Source of the DNA: Lachnospiraceae bacterium
Lineage (GTDB): Bacteria > Bacillota > Clostridia > Lachnospirales > Lachnospiraceae
Assembly (NCBI GenBank): GCA_021203465.1
Contig: JAJQBC010000135.1
Span: forward strand, 1-33,175
DNA length: 33,175 nt
Direction: 5' to 3'
In this document: piece after piece, positions 7,829-15,881 of the stretch
Layout: each line of letters opens with the position of its first letter
Numbering within the stretch: the first letter of the stretch is position 1
Translations under genes and position numbers: made by a program
The notes under the pieces: model-generated
What the model was told of the DNA's origin: nothing
Seen by the model: the letters and a program-made list of their open reading frames with translations, nothing else
Database searches by the model: none

Positions 7829-9013
7829 ATGAATATTCAGCGCAGCGAACGGGTCCTTGAGACGATCCCTGTCGGTTCCCTCGGCCTCATCCCTCTCCCC
7901 GGCTGCCAGGAATTGGGCAGACGAGTGGACGACTATCTGGTGCAATGGCGGCACGAAAGCTCTCTGGAGCACAAGGACAGCATCATGTTCCAAGGCTATG
8001 AACAAGAATCCTACCTGATCGAGACGAGCATTCCCCGCTTCGGTTCCGGTGAAGCCAAGGGCATCGTCATGGAATCTGTCCGCGGACGTGATCTCTTTCT
8101 GATGGTGGACGTCTGCAATTACAGCCTGACCTACTCCCTGTGCGGCCATGAGAACCATATGTCTCCGGACGATCACTACCAGAACCTGAAGCGCATCATC
8201 GCGGCCTGCGCGGGCAAGGCACGGCGGATCACCGTCATCATGCCCTTCCTCTACGAGAGCCGCCAGCACAAGCGCACCACGCGGGAATCCCTGGACTGCG
8301 CGCTCGCCCTGAAAGAGCTGAGCCGCATGGGCGTGGACAACCTGATCACCTTTGATGCGCACGATCCACGCGTGCAGAACGCGATCCCGCTCGAGGGCTT
8401 TGACACCGTACAGCCTGCCTACCAGTTCATCAAGGCGCTGCTGTCCCACGTCCGGGATCTGCAGATCGACAGCGATCATCTGATGGTCGTCAGCCCTGAT
8501 GAGGGTGGCATGGACCGCGCGGTCTATCTGGCTAATATCCTCGGCGTGGACATGGGCATGTTCTACAAGCGCCGCGACTACACGCAGATCGTGGGCGGAC
8601 GCAACCCGATCGTCGCGCATGAATTCCTCGGCTCCAATGTGGAGGGCAAAGACATCATCGTCATTGACGATATGATTTCCTCGGGTGAGAGCATGCTCGA
8701 GGTGGCGCGACAGCTCAAAAAACTGCACGCGCGCCGCATCTTTATCTACTCAACCTTCGGCCTGTTCACAAACGGCATGAAGCGCTTTGATGAAGCTTAC
8801 AAAGAAGGCATCATCGACCGCGTACTGAGTACAAACCTGATCTATCAGCCGCCGGAGCTTTTATCACGCCCCTACTATATCAGCTGCGATGTGTCCAAAT
8901 ATATTGCTTTGCTGATCGACACGCTGAATCACGATGCATCTATCAGTGAGCTGCTGGATCCCTACGACCGCATCCACCGCTATCTGGAAAAATACAGGAA
9001 TGGAGAAATATAA
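7829..9013 (+). CDS. PRPP-synthetase-like enzyme (ribose-phosphate pyrophosphokinase family)
   Basis: The 394-residue protein is longer than the usual PRPP synthetase of about 310-320 residues. It keeps the family's working parts: MESVRGRDLFL (81-91), the ATP-site SRQ (144-146), the catalytic-type histidine in DAHDPRV (H178), VVSPDEGG, the lysine/arginine of the flexible loop (YKRRD, 246-250), and the PRPP/ribose-5-phosphate loop VIDDMISSG (279-287). It should make PRPP or a related pyrophosphorylated sugar. It lies 19 bases after the helicase-loader gene and five before the ATP-grasp gene. Extra sequence is spread through the N-terminal 120 residues and the C-terminus. It is probably a cassette-specific paralogue rather than the housekeeping prs. 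Confidence 0.85.
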   Translation: MNIQRSERVLETIPVGSLGLIPLPGCQELGRRVDDYLVQWRHESSLEHKDSIMFQGYEQESYLIETSIPRFGSGEAKGIVMESVRGRDLFLMVDVCNYSLTYSLCGHENHMSPDDHYQNLKRIIAACAGKARRITVIMPFLYESRQHKRTTRESLDCALALKELSRMGVDNLITFDAHDPRVQNAIPLEGFDTVQPAYQFIKALLSHVRDLQIDSDHLMVVSPDEGGMDRAVYLANILGVDMGMFYKRRDYTQIVGGRNPIVAHEFLGSNVEGKDIIVIDDMISSGESMLEVARQLKKLHARRIFIYSTFGLFTNGMKRFDEAYKEGIIDRVLSTNLIYQPPELLSRPYYISCDVSKYIALLIDTLNHDASISELLDPYDRIHRYLEKYRNGEI

Positions 9014-9018
9014 CAGCG

Positions 9019-10209
9019 ATGAAAAATTTTATTTTTATTTCCCCCGGTTTTCCGGACAATTTTGAAAATTTCTGTTTCGCGCTGAAAAATAACGGCGTGA
9101 ACGTGCTCGGCATCGGCGATACGCCCTACGACGCGCTGTCAGAAGGGCTCAGACAGACGCTGACAGAATATTACCGTGTAGAAGACATGGAAAATTATGA
9201 GGACATGTTCCGCGCCGTGGCATATCTCTCCTTCCGCCACGGAAAGATCGACTGGCTCGAGAGCAACAATGAATACTGGCTCGAACAGGACGCGAGGCTG
9301 CGCGAAGATTTCCACATCACGACCGGGCTGCACCCGCAGGACATGGAGCTGATCAAGCACAAATCCCGCATGAAGGAGGGCTACAAAGCGGCCGGCGTCC
9401 CGACAGCACGCTGGCATCTGGTGGATGATATTGACAGCGCACGCGCCTTTATCAAAGAAGTCGGCTACCCGGTCATTGTAAAGCCGGACAGCGGCGTCGG
9501 CGCGTCCGACACCTGGAAGCTGAGCTGCGATGAAGATCTCAAGTCCTTCTTCTGCAATCTCCCGGAGATCCCCTACATTATGGAAGAATTCGTCCCCGGA
9601 GAGATCTGTTCCTTTGACGCGATCGTGAACAGCCGGGGCGAGATCCTCTTCGAGACGGGCAACATCTCCCCGATTTCGATCATGGACTGCGTCAACGAGC
9701 ATGAGGAGATTCATTTTTATATTGTAGATAAACTGGCAGAGGATCTGCGCTCCTATGGCCATGCCTGCGTGAAAGCCTTCCATGTGCGCAGCCGCTTCGT
9801 CCATCTCGAGTTCTTCCGCCTGACACAGGATCACCCGCGTCTGGGCAAAGTCGGACAAGTCGTTGGCCTGGAGGTCAATATGCGCCCGTCCGGCGGTCCG
9901 ACCGCCGATATGATCAACTTTGCCTACAGCGCAAACTGCTACCAATATTACGCTGATATGATGGTCTACGACGAACTGCGCCATGCTTCCAAGGCGACGC
10001 CATGCTTCTGCGCCTTCGTCGGCCGCTGGCGCGAGGTCTCCTATCTCCATTCCCATGCAGAGATTCTAAAGAAATTCGACGACAGTTTGCGGATGGCGCA
10101 GGAGCTGCCGCCGGTGCTGGCGCACGGCATGGGCAACTTCATCTATTTGGCAAAGCTGGAGACCGTAGAAAAGATGAACGAATTCTTCCGCTACGCATTG
10201 GCCAAGTGA
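9019..10209 (+). CDS. ATP-grasp carboxylate-amine ligase-like protein
   Basis: The 396-residue protein has an ATP-grasp fold: an N-terminal Rossmann-like pre-ATP-grasp domain (FIFISPGFPDNF to about residue 105), ATP-binding lysine in VIVKPDSGVGASDTW (K155), the hinge EEFVPGE (189-195), and metal-binding acids in HLEFF (E264) and EVNMRPSGG (285-293). These proteins activate a carboxylate as acyl phosphate and join it to an amine, thiol or hydroxyl. The substrate is unknown. It starts five bases after the PRPP-synthetase-like gene and is probably translationally coupled, so the two products may act in one pathway. Confidence 0.85.
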   Translation: MKNFIFISPGFPDNFENFCFALKNNGVNVLGIGDTPYDALSEGLRQTLTEYYRVEDMENYEDMFRAVAYLSFRHGKIDWLESNNEYWLEQDARLREDFHITTGLHPQDMELIKHKSRMKEGYKAAGVPTARWHLVDDIDSARAFIKEVGYPVIVKPDSGVGASDTWKLSCDEDLKSFFCNLPEIPYIMEEFVPGEICSFDAIVNSRGEILFETGNISPISIMDCVNEHEEIHFYIVDKLAEDLRSYGHACVKAFHVRSRFVHLEFFRLTQDHPRLGKVGQVVGLEVNMRPSGGPTADMINFAYSANCYQYYADMMVYDELRHASKATPCFCAFVGRWREVSYLHSHAEILKKFDDSLRMAQELPPVLAHGMGNFIYLAKLETVEKMNEFFRYALAK

Positions 10210-10265
10210 TGACTATTCTTTCTATTCTGTTCTGAACTGTCACACAAAGTAAGGGAGCGATTCTC

Positions 10266-11000
10266 ATGGAAATACAGATGACACAGTGGTACAGTGAACG
10301 ACTCGGACGGGAAATGCCCGTGAAGCGCTACGGGCAGGCCGGAAAGCCCTGCCTCGTGATCCCCTCCCAGAATGGGAACTGCCACGACTTCGAAGGCTTC
10401 GGCATGGTGGAGGCCTGCAGTCCCTTTATTGAATCAGGACGGTTGCAGCTCTTCTGTGTTGACGCGATCGACGCGGAAACCTGGTCCTGCGAGTGAAAAA
10501 ATCCCCGCGAGCGGATTGAGCAGCACGAGCGCTGGATTCAGTACCTGATACAGGAGGTGACGCCTTTCCTCGAGCAGCACGCGGATGGACAGAAGGCTAT
10601 GACGCTCGGCTGCAGCATGGGCGCGTACCACGCCGGAAATATCTTTTTCCGTTTTCCGGACCGCTTCGACGCCTGCGTCTGCCTGAGCGAACTCTATGAT
10701 GCGGCTTCCATGCTAAACGGCTACATGGATGATCTGGTCTACCTGAATTCTCCCTGCCACTGCCTAGAGAATCTGCCCGCGGAGCATCCCTATATGGAAC
10801 TCTACCGAAAGAGCAAAATCTTCATCTGCGTCGGGCAGGGCGCATGGGAGGATCAGCTTCTCGCCGGGACACGCCAGCTGGACGCCGTTCTGCGTTCCCG
10901 CGGCATTCCCGCTTTCGTAGACTACTGGGGCTATGACGTGAACCATGACTGGCCTTGGTGGAGAGTACAGGCGCCGTATTTTCTGGACAAAATTCTCTGA
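10266..11000 (+). pseudogene. Esterase-family alpha/beta hydrolase interrupted by an in-frame UGA
   Basis: One reading frame runs from ATG 10266 to the stop at 11000, except for a TGA at 10494-10496 (codon 77). Both halves belong to one putative esterase of the alpha/beta-hydrolase fold. The first has GQAGKPCLVIPSQNG and FGMVEACSPFIESG. The second has RIEQHERWIQYLIQE, the nucleophile elbow GCSMG and a C-terminal DVNHDWPWW that supplies the histidine. The frame after TGA keeps family-like sequence at once, so no other change is needed to restore it. Possible explanations are a nonsense mutation, a sequencing error or recoding. Other genes here end in TGA, so a changed code is excluded. AAGGGAG precedes the ATG. 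It is the last gene of the run. Confidence 0.8.
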
Positions 11001-11006
11001 AATCGC

Positions 11007-11045
11007 AAAAAAGAGAGACCGCTCACCGCGGTCTCTCCCGTTTTT
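11007..11045. terminator. Bidirectional terminator after the esterase
   Basis: GAGAGACCGC (11013-11022) pairs with GCGGTCTCTC (11028-11037) around TCACC. It is flanked by an A-run (11007-11012) and a T-run (11041-11045), so it serves the esterase on the plus strand and the aldolase gene on the minus strand. Confidence 0.88.
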
Positions 11046-11053
11046 CGCAGACC

Positions 11054-11995
11054 TTATAAAGCTTTTCCCTCAGAACCAAGCACATCCTTGATCTTGTGCG
11101 CGACGACTGCCTTCACATTCGCACGGCCCACGGTCAGATACTGTCTCGGATCGAAGTAATCCGGATGCTCATTCATCACCTGACGAATACCAGCGGTCAG
11201 GCCGAGACGCAGGTCGGAGTCGATGTTGATCTTGCAGACCGCGGATCTCGCAGCCTCACGGAGCTGATCCTCCGGCACGCCGATCGCATCCTTCAGAGCG
11301 CCGCCATTTTCATTGATGATCTTGACATATTCCTGCGGCACGGAAGAAGCACCGTGCAGAACGATCGGGAATCCCGGAATCTTCTTCTCGATCTCATGCA
11401 GGATGTCAAAACGAAGCTGCGGCTTCGTGCCGGGCTTGAACTTGAACGCGCCATGGCTGGTGCCGATCGCGATCGCAAGAGAATCCACACCGGTCTTGTC
11501 CACAAACTCCTCAACCTCCTCGGGCTGGGTGTAGGAAGAATCCTCTGCCTTCACCTTCACATCGTCCTCGATACCGGCCAGCTTGCCGAGCTCCGCCTCG
11601 ACCACGACGCCGTGATCATGCGCATACTCGACAACCTTCTTCGTGATCTCGATATTCTCCTGAAACGGGAACTTGGAAGCATCGATCATAACGGAGGTAA
11701 ATCCGCCGTCCACGCAGGATTTGCAGATCTCAAAATCTGCGCCGTGATCTAGATGCAGGGCAATCGGAATCTGTGGATTCTCGATCAGAGCCGCCTCAAC
11801 CAGCTTTACCAGATAGGTGTGGTTCGCGTACTTCCTCGCGCCTGCGGATACCTGCAGGATAATCGGGGAGTTCAGCTCGCCGGCAGCCTCGGTGATTGCC
11901 TGTACGATCTCCATGTTGTTCACATTAAATGCACCGATCGCGTAGCCGCCTTCATAGGCTTTCTTAAACATATCAGTTGTCGTTACTAAGGGCAT
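11054..11995 (-). CDS. fba: Class II fructose-1,6-bisphosphate aldolase
   Basis: The 313-residue zinc enzyme cleaves fructose 1,6-bisphosphate into dihydroxyacetone phosphate and glyceraldehyde 3-phosphate. Visible signatures are GAFNVNNMEI, HLDHG (81-85, catalytic aspartate and zinc histidine), EAELGKLAG, GTSHGAFK (zinc histidine 181) and HGASSVP (214-220). The length and motif order are normal. The start is ATG 11995 after AAAGGAAGG. It appears monocistronic, with a strong terminator behind it. A small hairpin (AGCGC/GCGCT, 12023-12036) lies in the upstream gap. Tagatose bisphosphate aldolase is the main alternative, but the context gives no reason for it. Confidence 0.93.
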   Translation of the reverse strand: MPLVTTTDMFKKAYEGGYAIGAFNVNNMEIVQAITEAAGELNSPIILQVSAGARKYANHTYLVKLVEAALIENPQIPIALHLDHGADFEICKSCVDGGFTSVMIDASKFPFQENIEITKKVVEYAHDHGVVVEAELGKLAGIEDDVKVKAEDSSYTQPEEVEEFVDKTGVDSLAIAIGTSHGAFKFKPGTKPQLRFDILHEIEKKIPGFPIVLHGASSVPQEYVKIINENGGALKDAIGVPEDQLREAARSAVCKINIDSDLRLGLTAGIRQVMNEHPDYFDPRQYLTVGRANVKAVVAHKIKDVLGSEGKAL

Positions 11996-12082
11996 TGATT
12001 TGTACTTCCTTTCCTTATTTTTAGCGCCAAAGCGCTTCTATACCGTATCTTACTACATTTTCCCTGAATCAACAAGGCTTTT

Positions 12083-13186
12083 TTATTCCGCGGTGTCTAC
12101 CGCATTTTCGCAGATCAGCTCGATCACTTTCTCCTGAATCAGCTGTTCGCGGATCAGATCCGGGCTGTAATAGGTCTCAATATCCGAGGCGTCCTCGTAG
12201 CCGTATGTGTCCGCAATACTCTGCAGATATTCCTGATACTCGTCGTCACTGACCTCCATGCCTTCGCGCTCCGCTATCTCATGAAACGCAAGCGTCATCT
12301 GCACCCGGAACTTCGCCGTCTCACGGAACATCTCCCGCAGCTCCTCCTCCGTCACGCCCAGATAAGTCTCGAGAAAATCTCCGAGCTCCATACTGTACAT
12401 CGTCGCATAGGTCTCGTACTCTGACATCAGCTCATCAATGTAGGCCTCGATGTCCGCATCCTCAATCTCAAACTCACTGGCTCCCAGTAACTCATACACC
12501 AGCTCATACTGCCAGTTACTCTCGGCTTCTTCCTCCGCGGTTTCCTCGAGCTCCTCGCGGATCGACGCCTCCATGTCCGCGATACTGTCATAATCCAGAT
12601 TTTCCTGAACAAACTCATCGCTCCAATCCGCGATCTGATACTCGGATACCCGGTAGACGTAAACCTCGAAAGTGACATCCTTGCCAGCCACCTCCTCACT
12701 GTAATCCTTCGGGAAGGTCATGTTGATCTCCATGTCCTCCCCGGCTGTCACACCGATCAACCCATTCTCAAAATCCTCAAGGAAACTGCCACTCCCGATC
12801 TCTACAGAAGTCTCCGTCCCCTGCAGACTGTCAGAAGTCTCTCCGTCGATGTACCCGGTAAAATCTATGACTACGACATCGCCGGTCTGCGCCTCGCGAT
12901 CCACATCGACCAGATCCGAGTATTCCTTCTTGATATCGTCGATCTCGGCCTGCACATCCTCATCGGTCACTTCCGCGACCGTCTTTGCCAGCTCGATTCC
13001 TTTGTACTCACCAAGCGATACCAGTGTGCTCGTAAGATCCTCATAGAGAACATAATCACTGCTGCTCTCCGCCGCATCCTCTGCCTCCGCCGTGTCCGTC
13101 TCCTCCGCGCTTTCGCTGTCCGAACCGCATCCGGCCAGTGCCAGTACAGCTGCCATCATAAGTATCATCCAAAACTTTTTCTTCAT
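12083..13186 (-). CDS. Trigger-factor-like lipoprotein peptidyl-prolyl isomerase
   Basis: The 367-residue precursor begins with a lipoprotein signal peptide; the lipobox is LAGC with cysteine 20. An acidic linker follows. Residues about 55-185 match trigger factor: the end of the N-domain (GIELAKTVAEVTDEDVQAEID), then an FKBP-type isomerase domain starting GDVVVIDFTGYIDGE and including FEVYVYRVSEY. The C-terminal 180 residues are an acidic, helical chaperone region. The ribosome-binding motif of true trigger factor is replaced by the signal peptide, so this should be an extracytoplasmic folding helper anchored in the membrane. The ribosome binding site CAGGAGGAG is strong, and the promoter has an extended -10. 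Confidence 0.85.
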   Translation of the reverse strand: MKKKFWMILMMAAVLALAGCGSDSESAEETDTAEAEDAAESSSDYVLYEDLTSTLVSLGEYKGIELAKTVAEVTDEDVQAEIDDIKKEYSDLVDVDREAQTGDVVVIDFTGYIDGETSDSLQGTETSVEIGSGSFLEDFENGLIGVTAGEDMEINMTFPKDYSEEVAGKDVTFEVYVYRVSEYQIADWSDEFVQENLDYDSIADMEASIREELEETAEEEAESNWQYELVYELLGASEFEIEDADIEAYIDELMSEYETYATMYSMELGDFLETYLGVTEEELREMFRETAKFRVQMTLAFHEIAEREGMEVSDDEYQEYLQSIADTYGYEDASDIETYYSPDLIREQLIQEKVIELICENAVDTAE

Positions 13187-13214
13187 CGTATAACTCCTCC
13201 TGATTCATTTAAGC

Positions 13215-13243
13215 AGTATACCACCTTTCAGCGGGAAAAACAA
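13215..13243 (-). promoter_or_regulatory. Promoter of the trigger-factor-like lipoprotein gene
   Basis: On the minus strand TTGTTT (13238-13243), 17 bases, then TATACT (13215-13220) preceded by TGG, an extended -10. The -35 box is 11 bases from the -35 of the divergent gene, so both may respond to the same bound protein. Confidence 0.7.
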
Positions 13244-13254
13244 CGCCCCCATTC

Positions 13255-13283
13255 TTGCTTTTTCAGGACAGGAATGCTACAAT
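13255..13283 (+). promoter_or_regulatory. Promoter of the small membrane protein gene
   Basis: TTGCTT (13255-13260), 17 bases, then TACAAT (13278-13283) preceded by TGC. The open frame extends back to the TTG of this -35 box, which is why that TTG is rejected as a start codon. Confidence 0.7.
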
Positions 13284-13320
13284 GGGACAAGAGTTTGTCG
13301 TAGGAGGAACAAAAGACATT

Positions 13321-13758
13321 ATGGTATGGAAGGTATTATTCGTCATTCTGATTATACTGGTCATCGTTCTGGCCGTGCTCTACTTCGTGGGACGACGGAT
13401 GCAGAAAAAGCAGGATGAAAGCCAGGCGCAGCTGGACGCAATGAAGCAAACCGTCAGTATGCTGATTATTGATAAGAAGATGCTTCCCGTCAAAAAGTCC
13501 GGCCTGCCTCAGGCAGTGATCGATCAGACCCCCTGGTATTTACGCAGGTCAAAGCTGCCGATCGTAAAGGCAAAGGTGGGGCCGAAGATTATGACCCTTG
13601 TAGCGGATGGTCCTGTATATGAGCAGCTTCCCCTGAAACGCGAGGTCAAAGTCGAGGTCAGCGGCATCTACATCACAGCGGTCAAAAGCGCCCGCGGCGG
13701 GCTTCCAAAGCCTGAGCCGAAAAAGGGCTTTTTCAAACGACATTTTGGGAAAAAATAA
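13321..13758 (+). CDS. Small membrane-anchored protein of unknown function
   Basis: From ATG 13321 the protein has 145 residues. A single hydrophobic segment covers about residues 5-24 (LFVILIILVIVLAVLYFV), followed by RRMQKK, which predicts an N-terminal anchor with the rest in the cytoplasm by the positive-inside rule. A short polar helix follows, then a beta-rich domain (KLPIVKAKVGPKIMTLVADG, VKVEVSGIYITAVKSARGG) and a very basic tail. I do not recognise the family. AGGAGG at 13302-13307 is 13 bases from the ATG. It is divergent from the lipoprotein isomerase gene. A terminator overlaps its stop codon. Confidence 0.8.
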   Translation: MVWKVLFVILIILVIVLAVLYFVGRRMQKKQDESQAQLDAMKQTVSMLIIDKKMLPVKKSGLPQAVIDQTPWYLRRSKLPIVKAKVGPKIMTLVADGPVYEQLPLKREVKVEVSGIYITAVKSARGGLPKPEPKKGFFKRHFGKK

Positions 13759-13786
13759 AGAGGGCCAAACGCCCTCTTTATTTTTT
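13753..13786. terminator. Bidirectional terminator
   Basis: A 13-base-pair stem (13753-13765 with 13771-13783; core AAAGAGGGC/GCCCTCTTT) has loop CAAAC and T-runs on both strands. It overlaps the stop codon of the small membrane protein and also lies behind the minus-strand transaldolase gene. Confidence 0.88.
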
Positions 13787-13825
13787 GTATTCGGGCGACT
13801 TTATATATATCGCCGGATATATGTT

Positions 13826-14881
13826 CTAAATCCATCTCCCGGACTTTTTATTGGAGCAATAGGTCTCCAGCGGAGCCCAGCCGGTCTCCATGAACTGGGA
13901 CAGAAGTTTCTGCACAACGCCATAGGTGATGTACTCCGCAGGCTTCAGGCCGTCCGGCTCGTAGGCGCGCACAAACTCCGGAATCTTCATCAGACGGTCG
14001 ATAATCGCCGGATCAATCGGCTCATTGATACGCTCGACTTTCTCCGGATCCGCCTCGAGAATCATGTCCTGCACGCGTGTATTGATCGTGAAGGTCATAT
14101 CGGCTCCCGCCAGTTCCGTCAGATGATACGGCCCGCGCAGTCCTGCCGGCATGATCACAGAGGAGTAGCCCCTCTCCCGGAAAATGCTGTAGGTTCGCTT
14201 CGCCACCGCAAGACCCGACATGATGATGTCGCTCTCGGAAACGTCAGCCTTCATATCCTTCGCCACGTCGCGAATGTAATCATCCAGACGTCCGACCTGC
14301 TGTACAACCAGACAAAGCGCAGGCTTTACGCCCTTTTCGATCGCACGCTTCCTGCCCTTTTCATAGGCTTCCGCCACCGCAAGCCCCTGAGAGACAGATA
14401 CATTGATTGTCGCACAAATCGGAATTCCTTCCTCCGCAATCTGCTCTATAACCTCCAGACCCGCTCTCGTAGTCGGAAGTTTCACCGCCACATTCGGTCT
14501 CCAGCTATGCACCCTCCTGGCCTGTGCCAGCATGCCCTCCGCGTCGCCCGCGCGCCCCGGGTTCAGCTGGCCGAGCGCAAGCCCGTGCTTTCCGTCCGTA
14601 CTGTCATAGATATCCCGAAAATAATCCGCCGCATAGATCGCGACCAGCTTCAGCAATGCCTCCGCACGCTCCTCGAAATCCAGATCCTGAGGAACCTGAT
14701 CCACCTTCTCCTGCCAGAATTCCGGCTGAGACTGGAATGTTCGGTAGGTCAGCACCGGGTTCGTCGTAACACCCATCGCTCCTCTCTTTCTTGCCAGAGC
14801 AATCTCGTCCGGATTTCCGGAATCATGCCACCAGCGGGTGGGCGTAGATTCGTTCAGCCATTCAAAATAAGTACTTGCCAT
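13826..14881 (-). CDS. Transaldolase-family protein, copy 1
   Basis: The 351-residue protein has the transaldolase fold. Aspartate 20 (WWHDSG), TTNP (39-42), the Schiff-base lysine K134 (VAVKLPTT) and phosphate-site arginine R198 (VGRLDDY) are all present, so it should be active. Its sequence is far from the housekeeping transaldolase (GRLDDY replaces the usual GRILDWY-type motif), and a second divergent paralogue lies at 18894-19922. Substrate is unknown; cleavage or transfer on a ketose phosphate is expected. The promoter carries an apparent GntR operator, and the adjacent upstream gene encodes a GntR regulator. The ribosome binding site is AAGGAGG. Confidence 0.85.
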   Translation of the reverse strand: MASTYFEWLNESTPTRWWHDSGNPDEIALARKRGAMGVTTNPVLTYRTFQSQPEFWQEKVDQVPQDLDFEERAEALLKLVAIYAADYFRDIYDSTDGKHGLALGQLNPGRAGDAEGMLAQARRVHSWRPNVAVKLPTTRAGLEVIEQIAEEGIPICATINVSVSQGLAVAEAYEKGRKRAIEKGVKPALCLVVQQVGRLDDYIRDVAKDMKADVSESDIIMSGLAVAKRTYSIFRERGYSSVIMPAGLRGPYHLTELAGADMTFTINTRVQDMILEADPEKVERINEPIDPAIIDRLMKIPEFVRAYEPDGLKPAEYITYGVVQKLLSQFMETGWAPLETYCSNKKSGRWI

Positions 14882-14975
14882 GTTCTATGTTCCTCCTTAT
14901 TATGATTCTCGCTGTTATTCTCTACTTTTGCCCTTCTTTTCTTTCCCTTTTCTTTCCAAATAGAAATATCAAACT

Positions 14976-14996
14976 ATCGTATTAATGTAATACAAT
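14976..14996 (-). promoter_or_regulatory. GntR operator upstream of transaldolase 1
   Basis: GTATTA, ATG, TAATAC (14979-14993) is a perfect six-base inverted repeat with three-base spacer, extended to nine bases per arm with one mismatch. It lies a few bases downstream of the predicted start of transcription. A similar element, GTATTA, CTC, TGATAC (15837-15851), lies upstream of the GntR gene itself. Confidence 0.65.
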
Positions 14997-15007
14997 TTTT
15001 TATATAA

Positions 15008-15036
15008 ATAATACCTATTCTGAGCAGAAAAGTCAA
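15008..15036 (-). promoter_or_regulatory. Promoter of transaldolase 1
   Basis: On the minus strand TTGACT (15031-15036), 17 bases, TATTAT (15008-15013). The GntR operator follows immediately, the arrangement of a repressor that blocks early elongation or polymerase binding. Confidence 0.75.
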
Positions 15037-15051
15037 TATTTAATCCAAAAC

Positions 15052-15078
15052 AAAAAAGGCGCCGCAAAATGCGACGCC
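15052..15078 (-). terminator. Terminator of the first GntR gene
   Basis: On the minus strand GGCGTCGCA and TGCGGCGCC (15070-15078, 15058-15066) form a nine-base-pair stem with one G-T pair, followed by six Ts. It separates the regulator from transaldolase 1. Confidence 0.85.
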
Positions 15079-15097
15079 CCACTGTAACGCAAATCAC

Positions 15098-15805
15098 CTA
15101 TCTACCCTTCTTCTCCTCACCGTTTACCAGATCCCATACAATATCCATGTGATCCCACATGGCGCTTCTGGCTGCCGCCGGATCATGCTTTTCTATGGCC
15201 GAAATGATCTGTTTATGAGAGTCAACGCCCTTGTTATGCTCCGTCTGTCCCCAGGCGTACCGAATATTTTCCATGATTGTATCCTTCAGAATGTTTCCCA
15301 TCTGCGTAAACATCGGATTCCTTGTCGACTGAAGAAGGGTAAGATGGAATTCCAGATCCAGTTCCATGCTCTCCTCGGACATCGAATTTTTCTGTTCAGA
15401 CTGCCTGTACCTCTCCCACTGCTCCCAGAGACGCCCGACATCCTCTTCCGTACTCCGGACAGCCACCAGATAAGTGGCCTCGCTCTCAATAATCCTCCGG
15501 AATTCCACCATATATTTCTGATTCTCACCGCTCAGCATCGCGAAAGGAACAAGTGTATTCAGATTCTGGCTTCCGTCAAGCTCACAGACAAAGGTGCCGC
15601 CTCCCTGACGGCTCTCAATAAGGCCAAGGCTGGACAGCCTCTGCAGCGCACTGCGGACGGAAACCCTCGAAACCCCCATCATGGAGGCAAGCTCATTCTC
15701 TGACGGTATCTTTGTCCCCGCCTTCCACTCGCCGGACGTAATCAGGCGCTTTACCTCATCCTGCACGGCATCACTTACACTTTTTCTCTCAACCTTATTT
15801 ACCAA
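15098..15805 (-). CDS. GntR-family regulator, FadR type, copy 1
   Basis: The 235-residue protein has an N-terminal GntR winged helix (about residues 10-75: IPSENELASMMGVSRVSVRSAL, wing RQGGGTFV) and a C-terminal all-helical FCD-type ligand domain with likely metal histidines (EFHLTLLQ, SHKQIISAI). Such regulators usually repress sugar-acid catabolism genes and release DNA on ligand binding. Translation probably starts at TTG (15803-15805) after AAGGCGGTG. Its own promoter and the transaldolase 1 promoter share a GTATTA-N3-TAATAC-like palindrome, so it probably controls both. Confidence 0.9.
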   Translation of the reverse strand: MVNKVERKSVSDAVQDEVKRLITSGEWKAGTKIPSENELASMMGVSRVSVRSALQRLSSLGLIESRQGGGTFVCELDGSQNLNTLVPFAMLSGENQKYMVEFRRIIESEATYLVAVRSTEEDVGRLWEQWERYRQSEQKNSMSEESMELDLEFHLTLLQSTRNPMFTQMGNILKDTIMENIRYAWGQTEHNKGVDSHKQIISAIEKHDPAAARSAMWDHMDIVWDLVNGEEKKGR

Positions 15806-15836
15806 CTCTTCACCGCCTTACTCCGTGATGTCAATG

Positions 15837-15871
15837 GTATTACTCTGATACGTTCTGGAATATGGTATTAC
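15837..15871 (-). promoter_or_regulatory. Probable autoregulatory GntR sites
   Basis: TGGTATTAC occurs twice (15835-15843 and 15863-15871). The first extends into GTATTA, CTC, TGATAC (15837-15851), close to the operator at transaldolase 1; the second is a half-site. Both lie just downstream of the predicted start of transcription of the GntR gene. Confidence 0.55.
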
Positions 15872-15881
15872 AACCTTTAAA

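Noticed and set aside
10494-10545. Selenocysteine insertion at the esterase UGA
   Set aside because: No convincing stem-loop of the bacterial SECIS kind follows the UGA, and the site is a variable loop rather than a catalytic position.
13255-13320. TTG start for the small membrane protein
   Set aside because: That TTG is the -35 box of a well-formed promoter, so the RNA would begin downstream of it.
13745-14905. Plus-strand open frame of 386 codons
   Set aside because: Antisense to transaldolase 1, with no ribosome binding site and no recognisable domain.
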